The notes beneath the pieces were generated by a model that saw only the letters and a program-made list of their open reading frames with translations, searched no databases and was not told the origin of the DNA. From NCBI GenBank assembly GCA_037719575.1, contig JBBJMF010000036.1:1-24459 (forward strand): a stretch of 24,459 nucleotides of DNA. Reading direction: 5' to 3'. Source of the stretch: JAWWPG01 sp037719575 (GTDB taxonomy: Bacteria; Actinomycetota; Actinomycetes; Propionibacteriales; Nocardioidaceae). Of the stretch, positions 1-7,299 are shown piece by piece. Position 1 is the first letter of the stretch. Each line of letters opens with the position of its first letter. Position numbers and translations under genes: made by a program.

Positions 1-107
1 GGGGGGGGGGGGCGCGGCGCCCGCCCCCCCCCCCCCGCCCCCCCCCGGGGGGGGGGGCCGGGGGGGGGGGCCGCCCCCCCCGCCCCCCCCCCCCCCCCGC
101 CGGGCGC
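1..107. repeat. G/C-only homopolymer block at the contig edge
   Basis: The first 107 bases contain no A or T and consist mostly of long G runs and C runs. The ordinary sequence of the end of argH begins right after. Even in DNA of about 70% GC such a stretch is very unlikely, and no frame here is believable as protein. It is best read as a sequencing or assembly artefact at a contig end, or less likely a real low-complexity tract. No gene is called in it. Confidence 0.8.
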
Positions 108-110
108 TGG

Positions 111-1526
111 TCAGCGGACCCAGCGGGTCGCGGCCTCGAGCGTCTCGTCGAGCTCGGTCAGCTGCTCGGCCACCCGACCCGGCGCCGTGCCGCCGCGGCC
201 GTTGCGAGACGCGATCGACCCCCCGACGGTCAGGACGTCGCGCACCTGCGGGGTCAGGGATGGCGAGACGTCAGCCAGGTCAGCGGCCGTGAGCTCCCCG
301 AGCCCGACGCCGAGGTCCTCACAGCGCCGTACACACGCACCGGCGAGACCGTGCGCGACACTGAACGACATGCCCCGCCGCACCAGCCACTCGGCCACGT
401 CGGTGGCGAGGGAGAAACCCTCAGGTGCCAGCGACGTGAGCCGTGCCCGGTCGAAGGTCAAGGTCGCCACCAGCCCGGTCATCGCCGGCAGCACGACCTC
501 GAGGGTGCGCACGGAGTCGAACACCGCCTCCTTGTCCTCCTGCAGGTCCCGGTCATAGGCCAACGGCAGACCCTTGAGCGTGGCCAGCAGCCCGGTGAGG
601 TTCCCGATCAGCCGGCCGCTCTTCCCGCGGGCCAGCTCGGCGATGTCCGGGTTCTTCTTCTGCGGCATGATGCTGGACCCGGTGGCGTAGGCGTCGTCGA
701 GGGTGACGAAGCCGAACTCGCGGGTCGACCACAGCACGATGTCCTCGGCGAGGCGGGACAGGTCCACGCCCGCCTGCGCGGCCACGTAGGCGAACTCGGC
801 GACGAGGTCGCGGGCCGATGTCGCGTCGATGCTGTTCGGTGCCGAGTCGACGAACCCGAGGTCCGTCGCCACCTGCCGCGGGTCGAGCCCGAGCGACGTG
901 CCGGCCAAGGCACCCGAGCCGTACGGCGACTGGTCGGCCACCCGGGCGTCCCAGTCACGGAGCCTGCCGAGGTCGCGCACAACGGGCCACGCGTGTGCGA
1001 GCAGGTGGTGGGCGAGCAGGACCGGTTGGGCGTGCTGGAGGTGGGTGCGCCCGGGCATCGGGGTGTCCAGGTGGGCGGCCGCCTGCGTGCGCAGCGCGCC
1101 GACGAGCTCGGTCAGCAGTCCGGCGATCGTCCGCGCGTGGTCACGCAGGTAGAGCAGCCCGAGGGTCGCGATCTGGTCGTTGCGCGACCGGCCGGCCCGC
1201 AGCCGGCCCCCGATGTCTCGCCCGACGATCTCGACCAGGCCCCGCTCGAGCGCGGTGTGCACGTCCTCGTCGGCCGGCTCCGGGGCAAAGGAGCCGGCAC
1301 GCACCCGGCGGTCGAGCTCGTCGAGGCCGCGCCGCAGCTCTCCGGCCGCTGCGGCGTCCAGCAAGCCGGCTCGCTCCAGCGCACGGGCATGGGCTCGCGA
1401 GCCCGCGAGGTCGTACGGCGCCAGCTCCCAGTCGAAGTGCGTCGACCGCGAGAGCGCGGTCAGCGCCTCAGCCGGGCCCGACCGGAACCGGCCCCCCCAC
1501 AGCCGGGTCTCCTCACCCTCCGTCAC
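111..1526 (-). CDS. argH: Argininosuccinate lyase
   Basis: Cytoplasmic enzyme that splits argininosuccinate into arginine and fumarate, the last step of arginine synthesis. The 471-residue protein has the normal family length. It opens with the typical TRLWGGRF motif and carries the superfamily signature GSSIMPQKKNPD, which holds the catalytic serine loop of the fumarase/aspartase fold; HxxR and RSRNDQ segments lie in the N-terminal half. The reading frame stays open to 1601, but that extension lies inside argG. The GTG at 1526 gives the family N-terminus and overlaps the argG stop by four bases (GTGA), so translational coupling is likely. It is the last gene of argR-argG-argH. The stop is only a few bases from the artefactual G/C block, so no terminator can be judged. 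Confidence 0.96.
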   Translation of the reverse strand: MTEGEETRLWGGRFRSGPAEALTALSRSTHFDWELAPYDLAGSRAHARALERAGLLDAAAAGELRRGLDELDRRVRAGSFAPEPADEDVHTALERGLVEIVGRDIGGRLRAGRSRNDQIATLGLLYLRDHARTIAGLLTELVGALRTQAAAHLDTPMPGRTHLQHAQPVLLAHHLLAHAWPVVRDLGRLRDWDARVADQSPYGSGALAGTSLGLDPRQVATDLGFVDSAPNSIDATSARDLVAEFAYVAAQAGVDLSRLAEDIVLWSTREFGFVTLDDAYATGSSIMPQKKNPDIAELARGKSGRLIGNLTGLLATLKGLPLAYDRDLQEDKEAVFDSVRTLEVVLPAMTGLVATLTFDRARLTSLAPEGFSLATDVAEWLVRRGMSFSVAHGLAGACVRRCEDLGVGLGELTAADLADVSPSLTPQVRDVLTVGGSIASRNGRGGTAPGRVAEQLTELDETLEAATRWVR

Positions 1527-2770
1527 GCGCCCGACCCGGTCGCCGCCCGCTCTCGCTGTGCCTGGTCGCGGCGCGCGGCCAGCTTGCTCGGCAACCCCCA
1601 CAGGTCCACGAATCCCTTGGCCAGGGACTGGTCGAAGGAGTCGCCGGCGTCGTACGTGGCGAGGCTGAAGTCGTAGAGACTCGTGGGGCTGCGCCGACCC
1701 GTCGGCACGGCTCGGCCCGCGTGCAGGGTCATCCGGATGTCTCCCGTCACCGACACCTGCGACGAGGCGATGAAGTCGTCAAGCGTCCGCTTGAGTGGCG
1801 AGTACCACAGCCCGTCGTAGACGAGCTCGGCCCAACGCTGGTCGACTGTGCGCTTGAACCGGCCGAGGTCTCGCTCGACGGTCACCGACTCGAGATCCTG
1901 GTGGGCGGTGATGAGCGCGATAGCCCCAGGCGCCTCGTAGACCTCGCGGCTCTTGATGCCGACCAACCGGTCCTCGACGACATCGAGCCGCCCGACACCC
2001 TGCGCCCCCGCCCGCGCGTTGAGCTGCTGGATCGCCTGCAGCACCGTCACGGGGACCCCGTCGACGGCCGTCGGGACCCCGTCGGTGAACGAGACGACGA
2101 CCTCGTCTGGGTCGCGAGTGACGGCCGGGTCGGCAGTGTAGGCGTAGACATCCTCGATGGGGGCGTTCCAGATGTCCTCGAGGAAGCCGGTCTCGACCGC
2201 GCGGCCCCAGACGTTCTGGTCGATCGAGTACGGCGACCGCTTCGTCACGTCGATCGGGAGGGCGAAGGCGTCGGCGTACTCGATTGCCTTCTCCCGGGTC
2301 CAGGCGTAGTCGCGGACCGGCGCGATGACCTGGAGCTCGGGGGCGAGCGAGCTGACACCGACTTCGAACCGGACCTGGTCGTTGCCCTTGCCTGTGCAGC
2401 CGTGGCTCACCGTGGACGCGCCGTGCGTCCGCGCGGCGGCGACGAGGTGCTTCACGATCAGCGGCCGCGACAGCGCCGACACGAGCGGGTACCGGTCCAT
2501 GTAGAGCACGTTGGCCTGCAGGGCCGGGAGGCAGAACCCCTCCGCGAACTCGTCCTTCGCATCGACGACGACAGCCTCCACGGCACCGCACGCTAGGGCC
2601 CGTTCCCGGATGGTGTCCATGTCCTCACCACCCTGCCCGACGTCGACCGCGACGGCGACGACCTCGGCTCCGGTCTCCTTTCCGAGCCATCCGATGGCGA
2701 CCGAGGTGTCGAGGCCCCCGGAGTAGGCGAGCACGATCCGGTCGCTCGCCGCCAGGTTCGTCTGGGTCAT
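1523..2770 (-). CDS. argG: Argininosuccinate synthase
   Basis: Joins citrulline and aspartate with ATP to give argininosuccinate, the step before ArgH. The 415-residue protein has the N-terminal PP-loop ATPase motif AYSGGLDTSVA (about residues 15-25). It also has the conserved GCTGKGNDQVRFE block (about 128-140), which belongs to the citrulline/aspartate site, and the KRSPYSIDQNVWGR segment. The length is usual for the family. Its ATG overlaps the stop of argR upstream (ATGA), and its stop overlaps the GTG start of argH, so the three genes form one translationally coupled operon. Expression is presumably set from the argR promoter, where an ARG-box-like site is visible. Confidence 0.97.
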   Translation of the reverse strand: MTQTNLAASDRIVLAYSGGLDTSVAIGWLGKETGAEVVAVAVDVGQGGEDMDTIRERALACGAVEAVVVDAKDEFAEGFCLPALQANVLYMDRYPLVSALSRPLIVKHLVAAARTHGASTVSHGCTGKGNDQVRFEVGVSSLAPELQVIAPVRDYAWTREKAIEYADAFALPIDVTKRSPYSIDQNVWGRAVETGFLEDIWNAPIEDVYAYTADPAVTRDPDEVVVSFTDGVPTAVDGVPVTVLQAIQQLNARAGAQGVGRLDVVEDRLVGIKSREVYEAPGAIALITAHQDLESVTVERDLGRFKRTVDQRWAELVYDGLWYSPLKRTLDDFIASSQVSVTGDIRMTLHAGRAVPTGRRSPTSLYDFSLATYDAGDSFDQSLAKGFVDLWGLPSKLAARRDQAQRERAATGSGA

Positions 2771-3327
2771 GTCGTCTCCTTCTCTTCGGTCTCCGCCGTC
2801 GCTGGCGGAGCCTCGGCGTCGGGCGCGTACCTGCTGCCGGCGAGCGCGAGCATCTTCATTGCCACCGCCTCACCACCGTCCGGCGCGCGGCTGATCAGGA
2901 GCACGGAGTCGTCTCCGGCGATGGTGCCGAGCACGCTCGAGAGCTCGGCGCGGTCGAGCGCGGAGGCGAGGAACTGGGCGGCGCCGGGGGGTGTCCGCAG
3001 CACGACCAGGTTCGCCGACGCCTCGGCACTGACCAGCAGCTCGGCGCACAACCGCGCGAGCCGCTGGCGTGACGCAGCCGTCTCCACACCAGCCCGGGGT
3101 GTCCGGTCGCCGCCCTCACCAGGCACCGCGTAGACCAGCACCCCGTCGGCGCCCCGCACCCGGACCGCGTCCAGCTCGACGAGGTCACGCGAAAGCGTCG
3201 CCTGGGTCACGTCGAGCCCCTCGGCCGACAGCAGCTCGACAAGGTCGACCTGCGAGCGCACCGGGTGCCGGTTGAGCAGGTCGGCGATGCGCTGCTGGCG
3301 GGCGGTCTTCGTCGCGAGCCGAGACAT
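2767..3327 (-). CDS. argR: Arginine repressor ArgR
   Basis: Hexameric arginine-sensing repressor of arginine synthesis genes. The 186-residue protein has an N-terminal winged-helix domain (about residues 1-70; core TQATLSRDLVELDAVRV) and a C-terminal oligomerisation and arginine-binding domain with the family signature GTIAGDDS. An acidic, alanine-rich tail of about 20 residues follows. The frame extends to 3372, but the ATG at 3327 is preferred: it gives the normal N-terminus, and a -10-like hexamer ends exactly six bases upstream, leaving no room for a ribosome site and suggesting a leaderless message. It heads argR-argG-argH, whereas many actinobacteria place argCJBDF directly in front; here the upstream neighbour is a divergent methyltransferase. 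Confidence 0.95.
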   Translation of the reverse strand: MSRLATKTARQQRIADLLNRHPVRSQVDLVELLSAEGLDVTQATLSRDLVELDAVRVRGADGVLVYAVPGEGGDRTPRAGVETAASRQRLARLCAELLVSAEASANLVVLRTPPGAAQFLASALDRAELSSVLGTIAGDDSVLLISRAPDGGEAVAMKMLALAGSRYAPDAEAPPATAETEEKETT

Positions 3328-3333
3328 CGCCCG

Positions 3334-3362
3334 AGTATGCATTGTTTCCCAGGTGACTGCAA
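3334..3362 (-). promoter_or_regulatory. Putative argRGH promoter, leaderless
   Basis: Read on the minus strand, TTGCAG (3357-3362) is followed by exactly 17 bases and then CATACT (3334-3339), then six bases and the argR ATG at 3327. The -35 matches the consensus only in its TTG; the -10 matches at four of six positions. The spacing is ideal and transcription would begin at or next to the ATG. It is inferred from sequence only. Confidence 0.55.
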
Positions 3363-3371
3363 ACTCATGCA
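3358..3371. promoter_or_regulatory. ARG-box-like operator of argR
   Basis: TGCAAACTCATGCA is a near-palindrome with half-sites TGCAA and ATGCA around four bases. Its geometry equals the E. coli ARG box (TGAAT-N4-ATTCA) and its TGCA cores resemble actinobacterial ARG boxes. It overlaps the proposed -35 element and is centred about 37 bases upstream of the argR start, a place where bound ArgR would block RNA polymerase. A lone extra half-site (TATGCAT, 3336-3342) overlaps the -10 region. Confidence 0.5.
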
Positions 3372-3420
3372 CGATCAGGTTTCAGTCACGCCGCCAGCGC
3401 CTGAGGATGACGCGGAGCGC

Positions 3421-3426
3421 TACGGT
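3421..3426 (+). promoter_or_regulatory. -10-like box of the methyltransferase gene
   Basis: TACGGT ends exactly six bases before the GTG at 3433, so transcription would start at the start codon (leaderless). No convincing -35 is visible. The box also argues for GTG 3433 over the upstream ATG at 3367. Confidence 0.45.
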
Positions 3427-3432
3427 GCTGGC

Positions 3433-4380
3433 GTGACTGAGGCTTCGTGGGTCCCGTTGCGGACAGCATGGGAGCAGTCGCTGTACGGCGAACGCGGTTT
3501 CTACCGACACAACCGTCCCGCCGACCATTTCCGCACGTCGCCCCAGGTCGCGGCCTCGTTCGCCGAGGCTGTGGTCGCTCTGGCCCGGGATCGGAACCTC
3601 TCGAGCATCTGTGACATCGGCGCGGGCGGAGGGGAGCTGTTGACGCAGGTCCACCGGATCGACCCGGACCTGCGGCTGACCGGGGTCGAGGTCCGACCTC
3701 CACCGGAGGATCTGCCGCAGACGATCGGCTGGGAGCGTGAGATGCCGACTGGCCTGACGGGGCTGGTCTTCGCCAACGAGCTCTTGGACAACATCCCGTG
3801 CGACGTCGTGGAGCTCGACTTCGACCGTTGGTGTCGGCTCGTGGAGGTGGATGTCCTCACCGGGGACGATCGGCTCGGGCCGGTTGTCTCCGGGGACCAG
3901 TGGGCATGGCTGGCGACCTGGTGGCCGATGACCGAGCCCGGGCAGCGGGCCGAGGTCGGGATCTCGCGGGATGCCTTGTGGGCAGGGGTTTGCGCTGCCA
4001 ACCCTCAGGCGCTCTGCGTCTGCGTTGACTACGGTCACCTGGCGGCTGACCGTCCGTGGGGCGGCTCGCTGTCGTCGTACCGCGGGGGCGTCCAGACCGC
4101 CGTGGCCTACGACGGCTGGCACGACATCACCGCGCACGTTGCTGTCGACAGCATCGCGGCTTCGGTCACTGCGACGGTTCGGCGACAACGGGACGTGTTG
4201 ATGGAGCTCGGCATTGACGGGGCTCGGCCGCCGATCGAGCGGGCGCACGCCGACCCGGTCGGCTACCTGCGGGACCTGTCTCGGGCGAGCGACCGCGCCG
4301 AGCTCATCGCGGCCGGAGGTCTGGGCGACTTCGTCTGGGTCTCGAGATCGCCGGGGGACCGATCCGCGTGTGTCAGGTGA
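3433..4380 (+). CDS. SAM-dependent methyltransferase, MidA/NDUFAF7 type
   Basis: A 315-residue class I methyltransferase. After an N-terminal segment with LYGERGFYR and HFRTSP, typical of the MidA/NDUFAF7 (DUF185) family, the SAM-binding glycine loop CDIGAGGG lies at about residues 60-67, followed by an acidic strand end (GVEV) and the family hallmark ANELLDNIPCDVVE (about 114-127). Mitochondrial NDUFAF7 methylates an arginine in the complex I subunit NDUFS2 (a NuoD homologue); the bacterial substrate is not established. An ATG at 3367 is possible, but codons 3367-3432 look non-coding and a -10-like box precedes the GTG at 3433. It is divergent from argR and overlaps the convergent LuxR-type gene by eight bases at its 3' end. 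Confidence 0.8.
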   Translation: MTEASWVPLRTAWEQSLYGERGFYRHNRPADHFRTSPQVAASFAEAVVALARDRNLSSICDIGAGGGELLTQVHRIDPDLRLTGVEVRPPPEDLPQTIGWEREMPTGLTGLVFANELLDNIPCDVVELDFDRWCRLVEVDVLTGDDRLGPVVSGDQWAWLATWWPMTEPGQRAEVGISRDALWAGVCAANPQALCVCVDYGHLAADRPWGGSLSSYRGGVQTAVAYDGWHDITAHVAVDSIAASVTATVRRQRDVLMELGIDGARPPIERAHADPVGYLRDLSRASDRAELIAAGGLGDFVWVSRSPGDRSACVR

Positions 4381-5413
4381 GGGTGGCCATCAGCTCATGG
4401 CGGCCCGAGACGCCGGCCTTGCAGAATATCGACGCCAGATGGTCGTTGAGCGTCAGCACCGACAGCTGCAGCTCACGAGCCATCTCCTTCGCGGCCAGTC
4501 CTCGTGACACCAGAGCCAGGACCTGCGTCTCCCGTGGGGTGAGCCGCAGCCAGGCCGCGACCGCAGGAAGCACCTGAGACACGGCGGCCGGCTGCAGGAT
4601 TACTGCCACCCGCCCTGGCGCGTCCGCTGTGCGGGTGCCGTGGACCATGAGCCATCGGCCACTGGCCGTGCGGATGCGGCATTGTGGCGACGAGGCGGCT
4701 CGATGGTCTCCGAACTGCACCGCGAGTCCGATGTCGTAGACGACCCGCAACACATCCTCGAACCGCATCTCGTCCCGACCACCGACACGGAGGTCGTCCA
4801 GCCAGGCGTGCGCCTCGTCGCTCGTGGCGATGACGGCGTTGCGTTCGTCGAGAACCACCACGCCCGGTGGCAACGACTCGGGGGAGCGCACGCAGCGTCG
4901 CAGCGGGTAGCGACGGACGGCGTCGCCGAGCGGCTCAGCCAAGGCGATAGCCGACGCCCGGTCCTGCTCGGTGAAGCTCCTCCGGCGGTCGCTGCGGAAG
5001 AGGACGAGCGCCCCCCAGACCCGGCCAGATCCGCGGAGCACCAGACGCAACTCTGAGCTGAAGCCTGCCGGCCGCAGGATCTCGTGCAGTCGGGGACTGG
5101 GGAGCCGAGAACGCTCCGTGACGTTCAGGACGCCGACCGGCACGGCGGCCCGAGCCAGGTCGAGGTAGCGGTGAGCATCGTGCTCGACGGCTTCGTTCAT
5201 GGCCAGCCGAGCCGCCATCCCGTCCAGACCGTTGCGGGAGAACATGAAGGAGCGCATCCCCGTACACGGGTCAAGCCCGATCAGGCAGTAGCCGTCGAAG
5301 GGCACCATGCGCCGTACGGCACTCAGGACCTGCTCACCGAAGGCGTCTCCCGGCGCGGGTCGCCGAGCCTGTTCGATGAGCTCGGCCCGAGCGATGCGCA
5401 GGGTAGCGCTCAT
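4373..5413 (-). CDS. LuxR-type transcriptional regulator with GAF-like sensor
   Basis: A 346-residue regulator. The C-terminal 60 residues form a LuxR/FixJ helix-turn-helix: LTPRETQVLALVSRGLAAKE followed by a recognition-helix region around TLNDHLASIF, then KAGVSGRHELMATL. Residues about 20-165 look like a GAF-type sensor (FDGYCLIGLDPCTGMRSF; later RVWGALVLFRSD), and about 180-275 look PAS-like (GVVVLDERNAVIATSDEAHAWL). No receiver domain with a phosphorylatable aspartate is seen, so it probably senses a ligand or partner directly. The ATG at 5413 has an AGGA seven bases upstream. It diverges from a secreted beta-propeller gene across 115 bases, making that gene its most obvious candidate target; this is inference. 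Confidence 0.85.
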   Translation of the reverse strand: MSATLRIARAELIEQARRPAPGDAFGEQVLSAVRRMVPFDGYCLIGLDPCTGMRSFMFSRNGLDGMAARLAMNEAVEHDAHRYLDLARAAVPVGVLNVTERSRLPSPRLHEILRPAGFSSELRLVLRGSGRVWGALVLFRSDRRRSFTEQDRASAIALAEPLGDAVRRYPLRRCVRSPESLPPGVVVLDERNAVIATSDEAHAWLDDLRVGGRDEMRFEDVLRVVYDIGLAVQFGDHRAASSPQCRIRTASGRWLMVHGTRTADAPGRVAVILQPAAVSQVLPAVAAWLRLTPRETQVLALVSRGLAAKEMARELQLSVLTLNDHLASIFCKAGVSGRHELMATLT

Positions 5414-5505
5414 CTGGCGATCCTGCCAGAGCCAGGGCCCCCCGAGAAGTGGGGAGTGCGCCGGTGTTCCCCGGCGGCGAGGCTGAGGTACATCCTTTCC
5501 ACTCG

Positions 5506-5519
5506 CCTAGTGAGCTAGG
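5506..5519. promoter_or_regulatory. CTAG-containing inverted repeat before the TolB-like gene
   Basis: CCTAG-TGAG-CTAGG is a perfect 5-base inverted repeat with a 4-base centre. Its right arm runs into the ribosome site AGGGAG (5517-5522), which sits six bases before the ATG at 5529. It could be an operator for the divergent LuxR-type regulator or a small hairpin masking the ribosome site. CTAG is generally rare in bacterial DNA, so two copies ten bases apart stand out. Confidence 0.35.
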
Positions 5520-5528
5520 GAGCAGACC

Positions 5529-6464
5529 ATGAGAATCCGTACGGCCATCGCCTTGACCGGGACCACAGCATTGCTCGCCGTCGTCCCGGCGGCGAGTGCC
5601 ACCACGCCAGGAAGCAACGGACGCCTGGTCTTCTCCGAGGAGACAGCGGCGGGGTTCCAGCTCTTCACAATGCGGGCCGATGGCAGTGACGTTCGACAGA
5701 TCACAAGCATCGATGGGGATGCCGTGGCACCCGACTGGTCACCTGACGGGCGGCGGATCGTCTTCGAGCTCGCTGACGCCGACCATGCCGGGATCGCCAT
5801 CATCCGTAGCGACGGCAGCGGACTTCGCGACCTCACGCCCACGGGGCTGCAGAGCCAGCCGGCGTTCACCCCGGACGGACGGTCAATCGTCTACGAACGC
5901 TTCGTGCCGTCCACCGGTGACGACAGTATATGGATCATGCGCAGGGACGGCAGCGGGCAGCGGCGCCTGACGCGCGACCCGTTCGCGGGTGAGGGCGGGG
6001 ACACGGATCCCAACGTGTCGCCCGACGGCACGACGGTGAGCTTCGTACGGGTCAAGGAAAGTGACGTCCTGCAGGCGCTGTACTCCGTACACATCGACGG
6101 CACGAACCTCCAGAAGCTCACTCCCTATGCCCTCGATGTGGGAATCAAGCATGACTGGGCACCAGATGGCTCCCGCATCGCGATCATCACGCATGCGGAC
6201 CTGGCCCCCGCAGGCACGTCAGCCAACGTCGCAACGATTCGACCCGACGGCACCGGGCTGCGGAAGCTGACGCACTACCGCGGCGGCGAGATCAATGCCT
6301 TCACCGGGTCTTACTCACCGGATGGCCGGTGGATCGCCTACCGGCTGGACAACCATGGCAAGTACAGCCTGTCGAAGATCCGGACGTACGGCGTGCTGGC
6401 CCAGCCCATCCGACGGTTCGTCGAAGCGCCGCGCTACATCGACTGGGGAACCAACCCCAACTGA
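5529..6464 (+). CDS. Secreted TolB-like beta-propeller protein
   Basis: A 311-residue exported protein of unknown role. It starts with a classical signal peptide (basic RIR, hydrophobic stretch, cleavage after ASA near residue 24). The rest is about six PD40/WD40-like repeats, each with a variant of SPDGRRIVF followed by a strand ending in DGSGLRDLT, as in the propeller domain of TolB. No second domain, transmembrane anchor or cell-wall signal follows, so it is probably free in the extracellular or wall space. Such propellers usually bind proteins or ligands; no catalytic motif is visible. The ATG has a strong AGGGAG ribosome site. It diverges from a LuxR-type regulator and ends six bases before the convergent LLM oxidoreductase gene. 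Confidence 0.8.
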   Translation: MRIRTAIALTGTTALLAVVPAASATTPGSNGRLVFSEETAAGFQLFTMRADGSDVRQITSIDGDAVAPDWSPDGRRIVFELADADHAGIAIIRSDGSGLRDLTPTGLQSQPAFTPDGRSIVYERFVPSTGDDSIWIMRRDGSGQRRLTRDPFAGEGGDTDPNVSPDGTTVSFVRVKESDVLQALYSVHIDGTNLQKLTPYALDVGIKHDWAPDGSRIAIITHADLAPAGTSANVATIRPDGTGLRKLTHYRGGEINAFTGSYSPDGRWIAYRLDNHGKYSLSKIRTYGVLAQPIRRFVEAPRYIDWGTNPN

Positions 6465-6470
6465 CATGGG

Positions 6471-7259
6471 TCACTCCTGAGGTCCTTTCCGGATCCGCCC
6501 GCGGAACTCGTCCACCCAGTCATCCTCCAGCGGCCAGGTCGAGCTGACCAACCAGGTTGCGCCCGCGTCGGCGTACTCCTTCGACGAGAAGTCCGGGTTC
6601 CGGGGCGACACGACGTCCCAGCCGGTCGGGACATCGCCCCCGAGGTAGTCGGCGAGCTGCTCAGGGGTGAGCAGGTCACCGCGGCCGATCGGTACGACGC
6701 CCTCCCACGTCCTGGCTCGACGGAGCGGCGGCTGGTTCGGTACGACGCCCGCCACCCAGATGGGCGGCCGAGGCAGCTGCACCGGGCCCGGCCGCAGCCG
6801 GCCCCGCGCGGTCACATGGGGTCCCACGTGGTCCACCTCGACGCCGCGCAGGAGCTGGTCCAGCACCTCGAGACCCTCGTCGAGCATGGCCCCCCGAACC
6901 TTGGCGTCCGCCTCGTCACCGAAGGCGCTGAAGTCCTCGACCGCGGGCTCCCCCAGACCGACGGCGAACGTGACCCGGCCAGCGCTGAGCTGGTCCAGGG
7001 TCAGCAGGTGCTTGGCGACGACCTGGACCCGCCGGCGCGAGAGTGGTGTGACGAGGGTGCCGATGCGGACCCGCTCGGTGACCTGCGCGATGGCGCCGAG
7101 CAGGACCCACGGGTCGTGGACGTCCGGACGCACCTCCGGCGACCACTGGAGGTGGTCCCAGAGGAATACCCCGTCCCACCCAGCACTCTCGGCATCGCGG
7201 GCCAGGTCGACGACGGTGCCCGCGTCGGTGAACGGCGGGATGCTCACGGCGTACTCCAT
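6471..7259 (-). CDS. LLM-class oxidoreductase, probably F420- or flavin-dependent
   Basis: A 262-residue luciferase-like monooxygenase-fold (TIM barrel) enzyme. Family blocks are AESAGWDGVFLWDHL near residue 30, the RIGTLVTPLSRRR strand-loop near 70, and LDQLSAGRVTFAVGLGEP near 90, the usual cofactor-contact region of F420-dependent members; flavin use cannot be excluded. The substrate cannot be told from sequence. The frame continues to 7286, but the ATG at 7259 gives the normal N-terminus (MEYAVSIPPF) and has a TANNNT box seven bases upstream. It is divergent from the acetyltransferase gene with only 40 bases between start codons. Confidence 0.85.
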   Translation of the reverse strand: MEYAVSIPPFTDAGTVVDLARDAESAGWDGVFLWDHLQWSPEVRPDVHDPWVLLGAIAQVTERVRIGTLVTPLSRRRVQVVAKHLLTLDQLSAGRVTFAVGLGEPAVEDFSAFGDEADAKVRGAMLDEGLEVLDQLLRGVEVDHVGPHVTARGRLRPGPVQLPRPPIWVAGVVPNQPPLRRARTWEGVVPIGRGDLLTPEQLADYLGGDVPTGWDVVSPRNPDFSSKEYADAGATWLVSSTWPLEDDWVDEFRGRIRKGPQE

Positions 7260-7266
7260 GCGACAG

Positions 7267-7272
7267 AACGTA
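7267..7272 (-). promoter_or_regulatory. -10-like box of the LLM oxidoreductase gene
   Basis: On the minus strand TACGTT is followed by seven bases and the ATG at 7259, the spacing of a leaderless actinobacterial promoter. It lies 15 bases from the opposing -10 box of the acetyltransferase gene. Confidence 0.45.
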
Positions 7273-7287
7273 CCCGCCGGCAGCACC

Positions 7288-7293
7288 TACGAT
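7288..7293 (+). promoter_or_regulatory. -10-like box of the acetyltransferase gene
   Basis: TACGAT is followed by six bases and the GTG at 7300. No ribosome site is needed if the message is leaderless. No clear -35 is seen. Confidence 0.45.
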
Positions 7294-7299
7294 TGGCGG

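Noticed and set aside
1527..1601. Longer argH reading frame starting at 1601.
   Set aside because: It would lie entirely inside the 3' end of argG; the GTG at 1526 gives the family N-terminus and a coupling overlap.
351..2596. Long open frames on the plus strand opposite argH and argG (e.g. 351-1676 and 818-2596).
   Set aside because: They are Arg/Pro/Gly-rich, lack any family motif and lie antisense to two certain genes; such frames are expected shadows in very GC-rich DNA.
3367..3432. Upstream ATG at 3367 as the methyltransferase start.
   Set aside because: Codons 3367-3432 have weaker third-position GC and no family similarity, the ATG lies in the ARG-box-like site, and GTG 3433 has a -10-like box at leaderless spacing. 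It remains a possible alternative.
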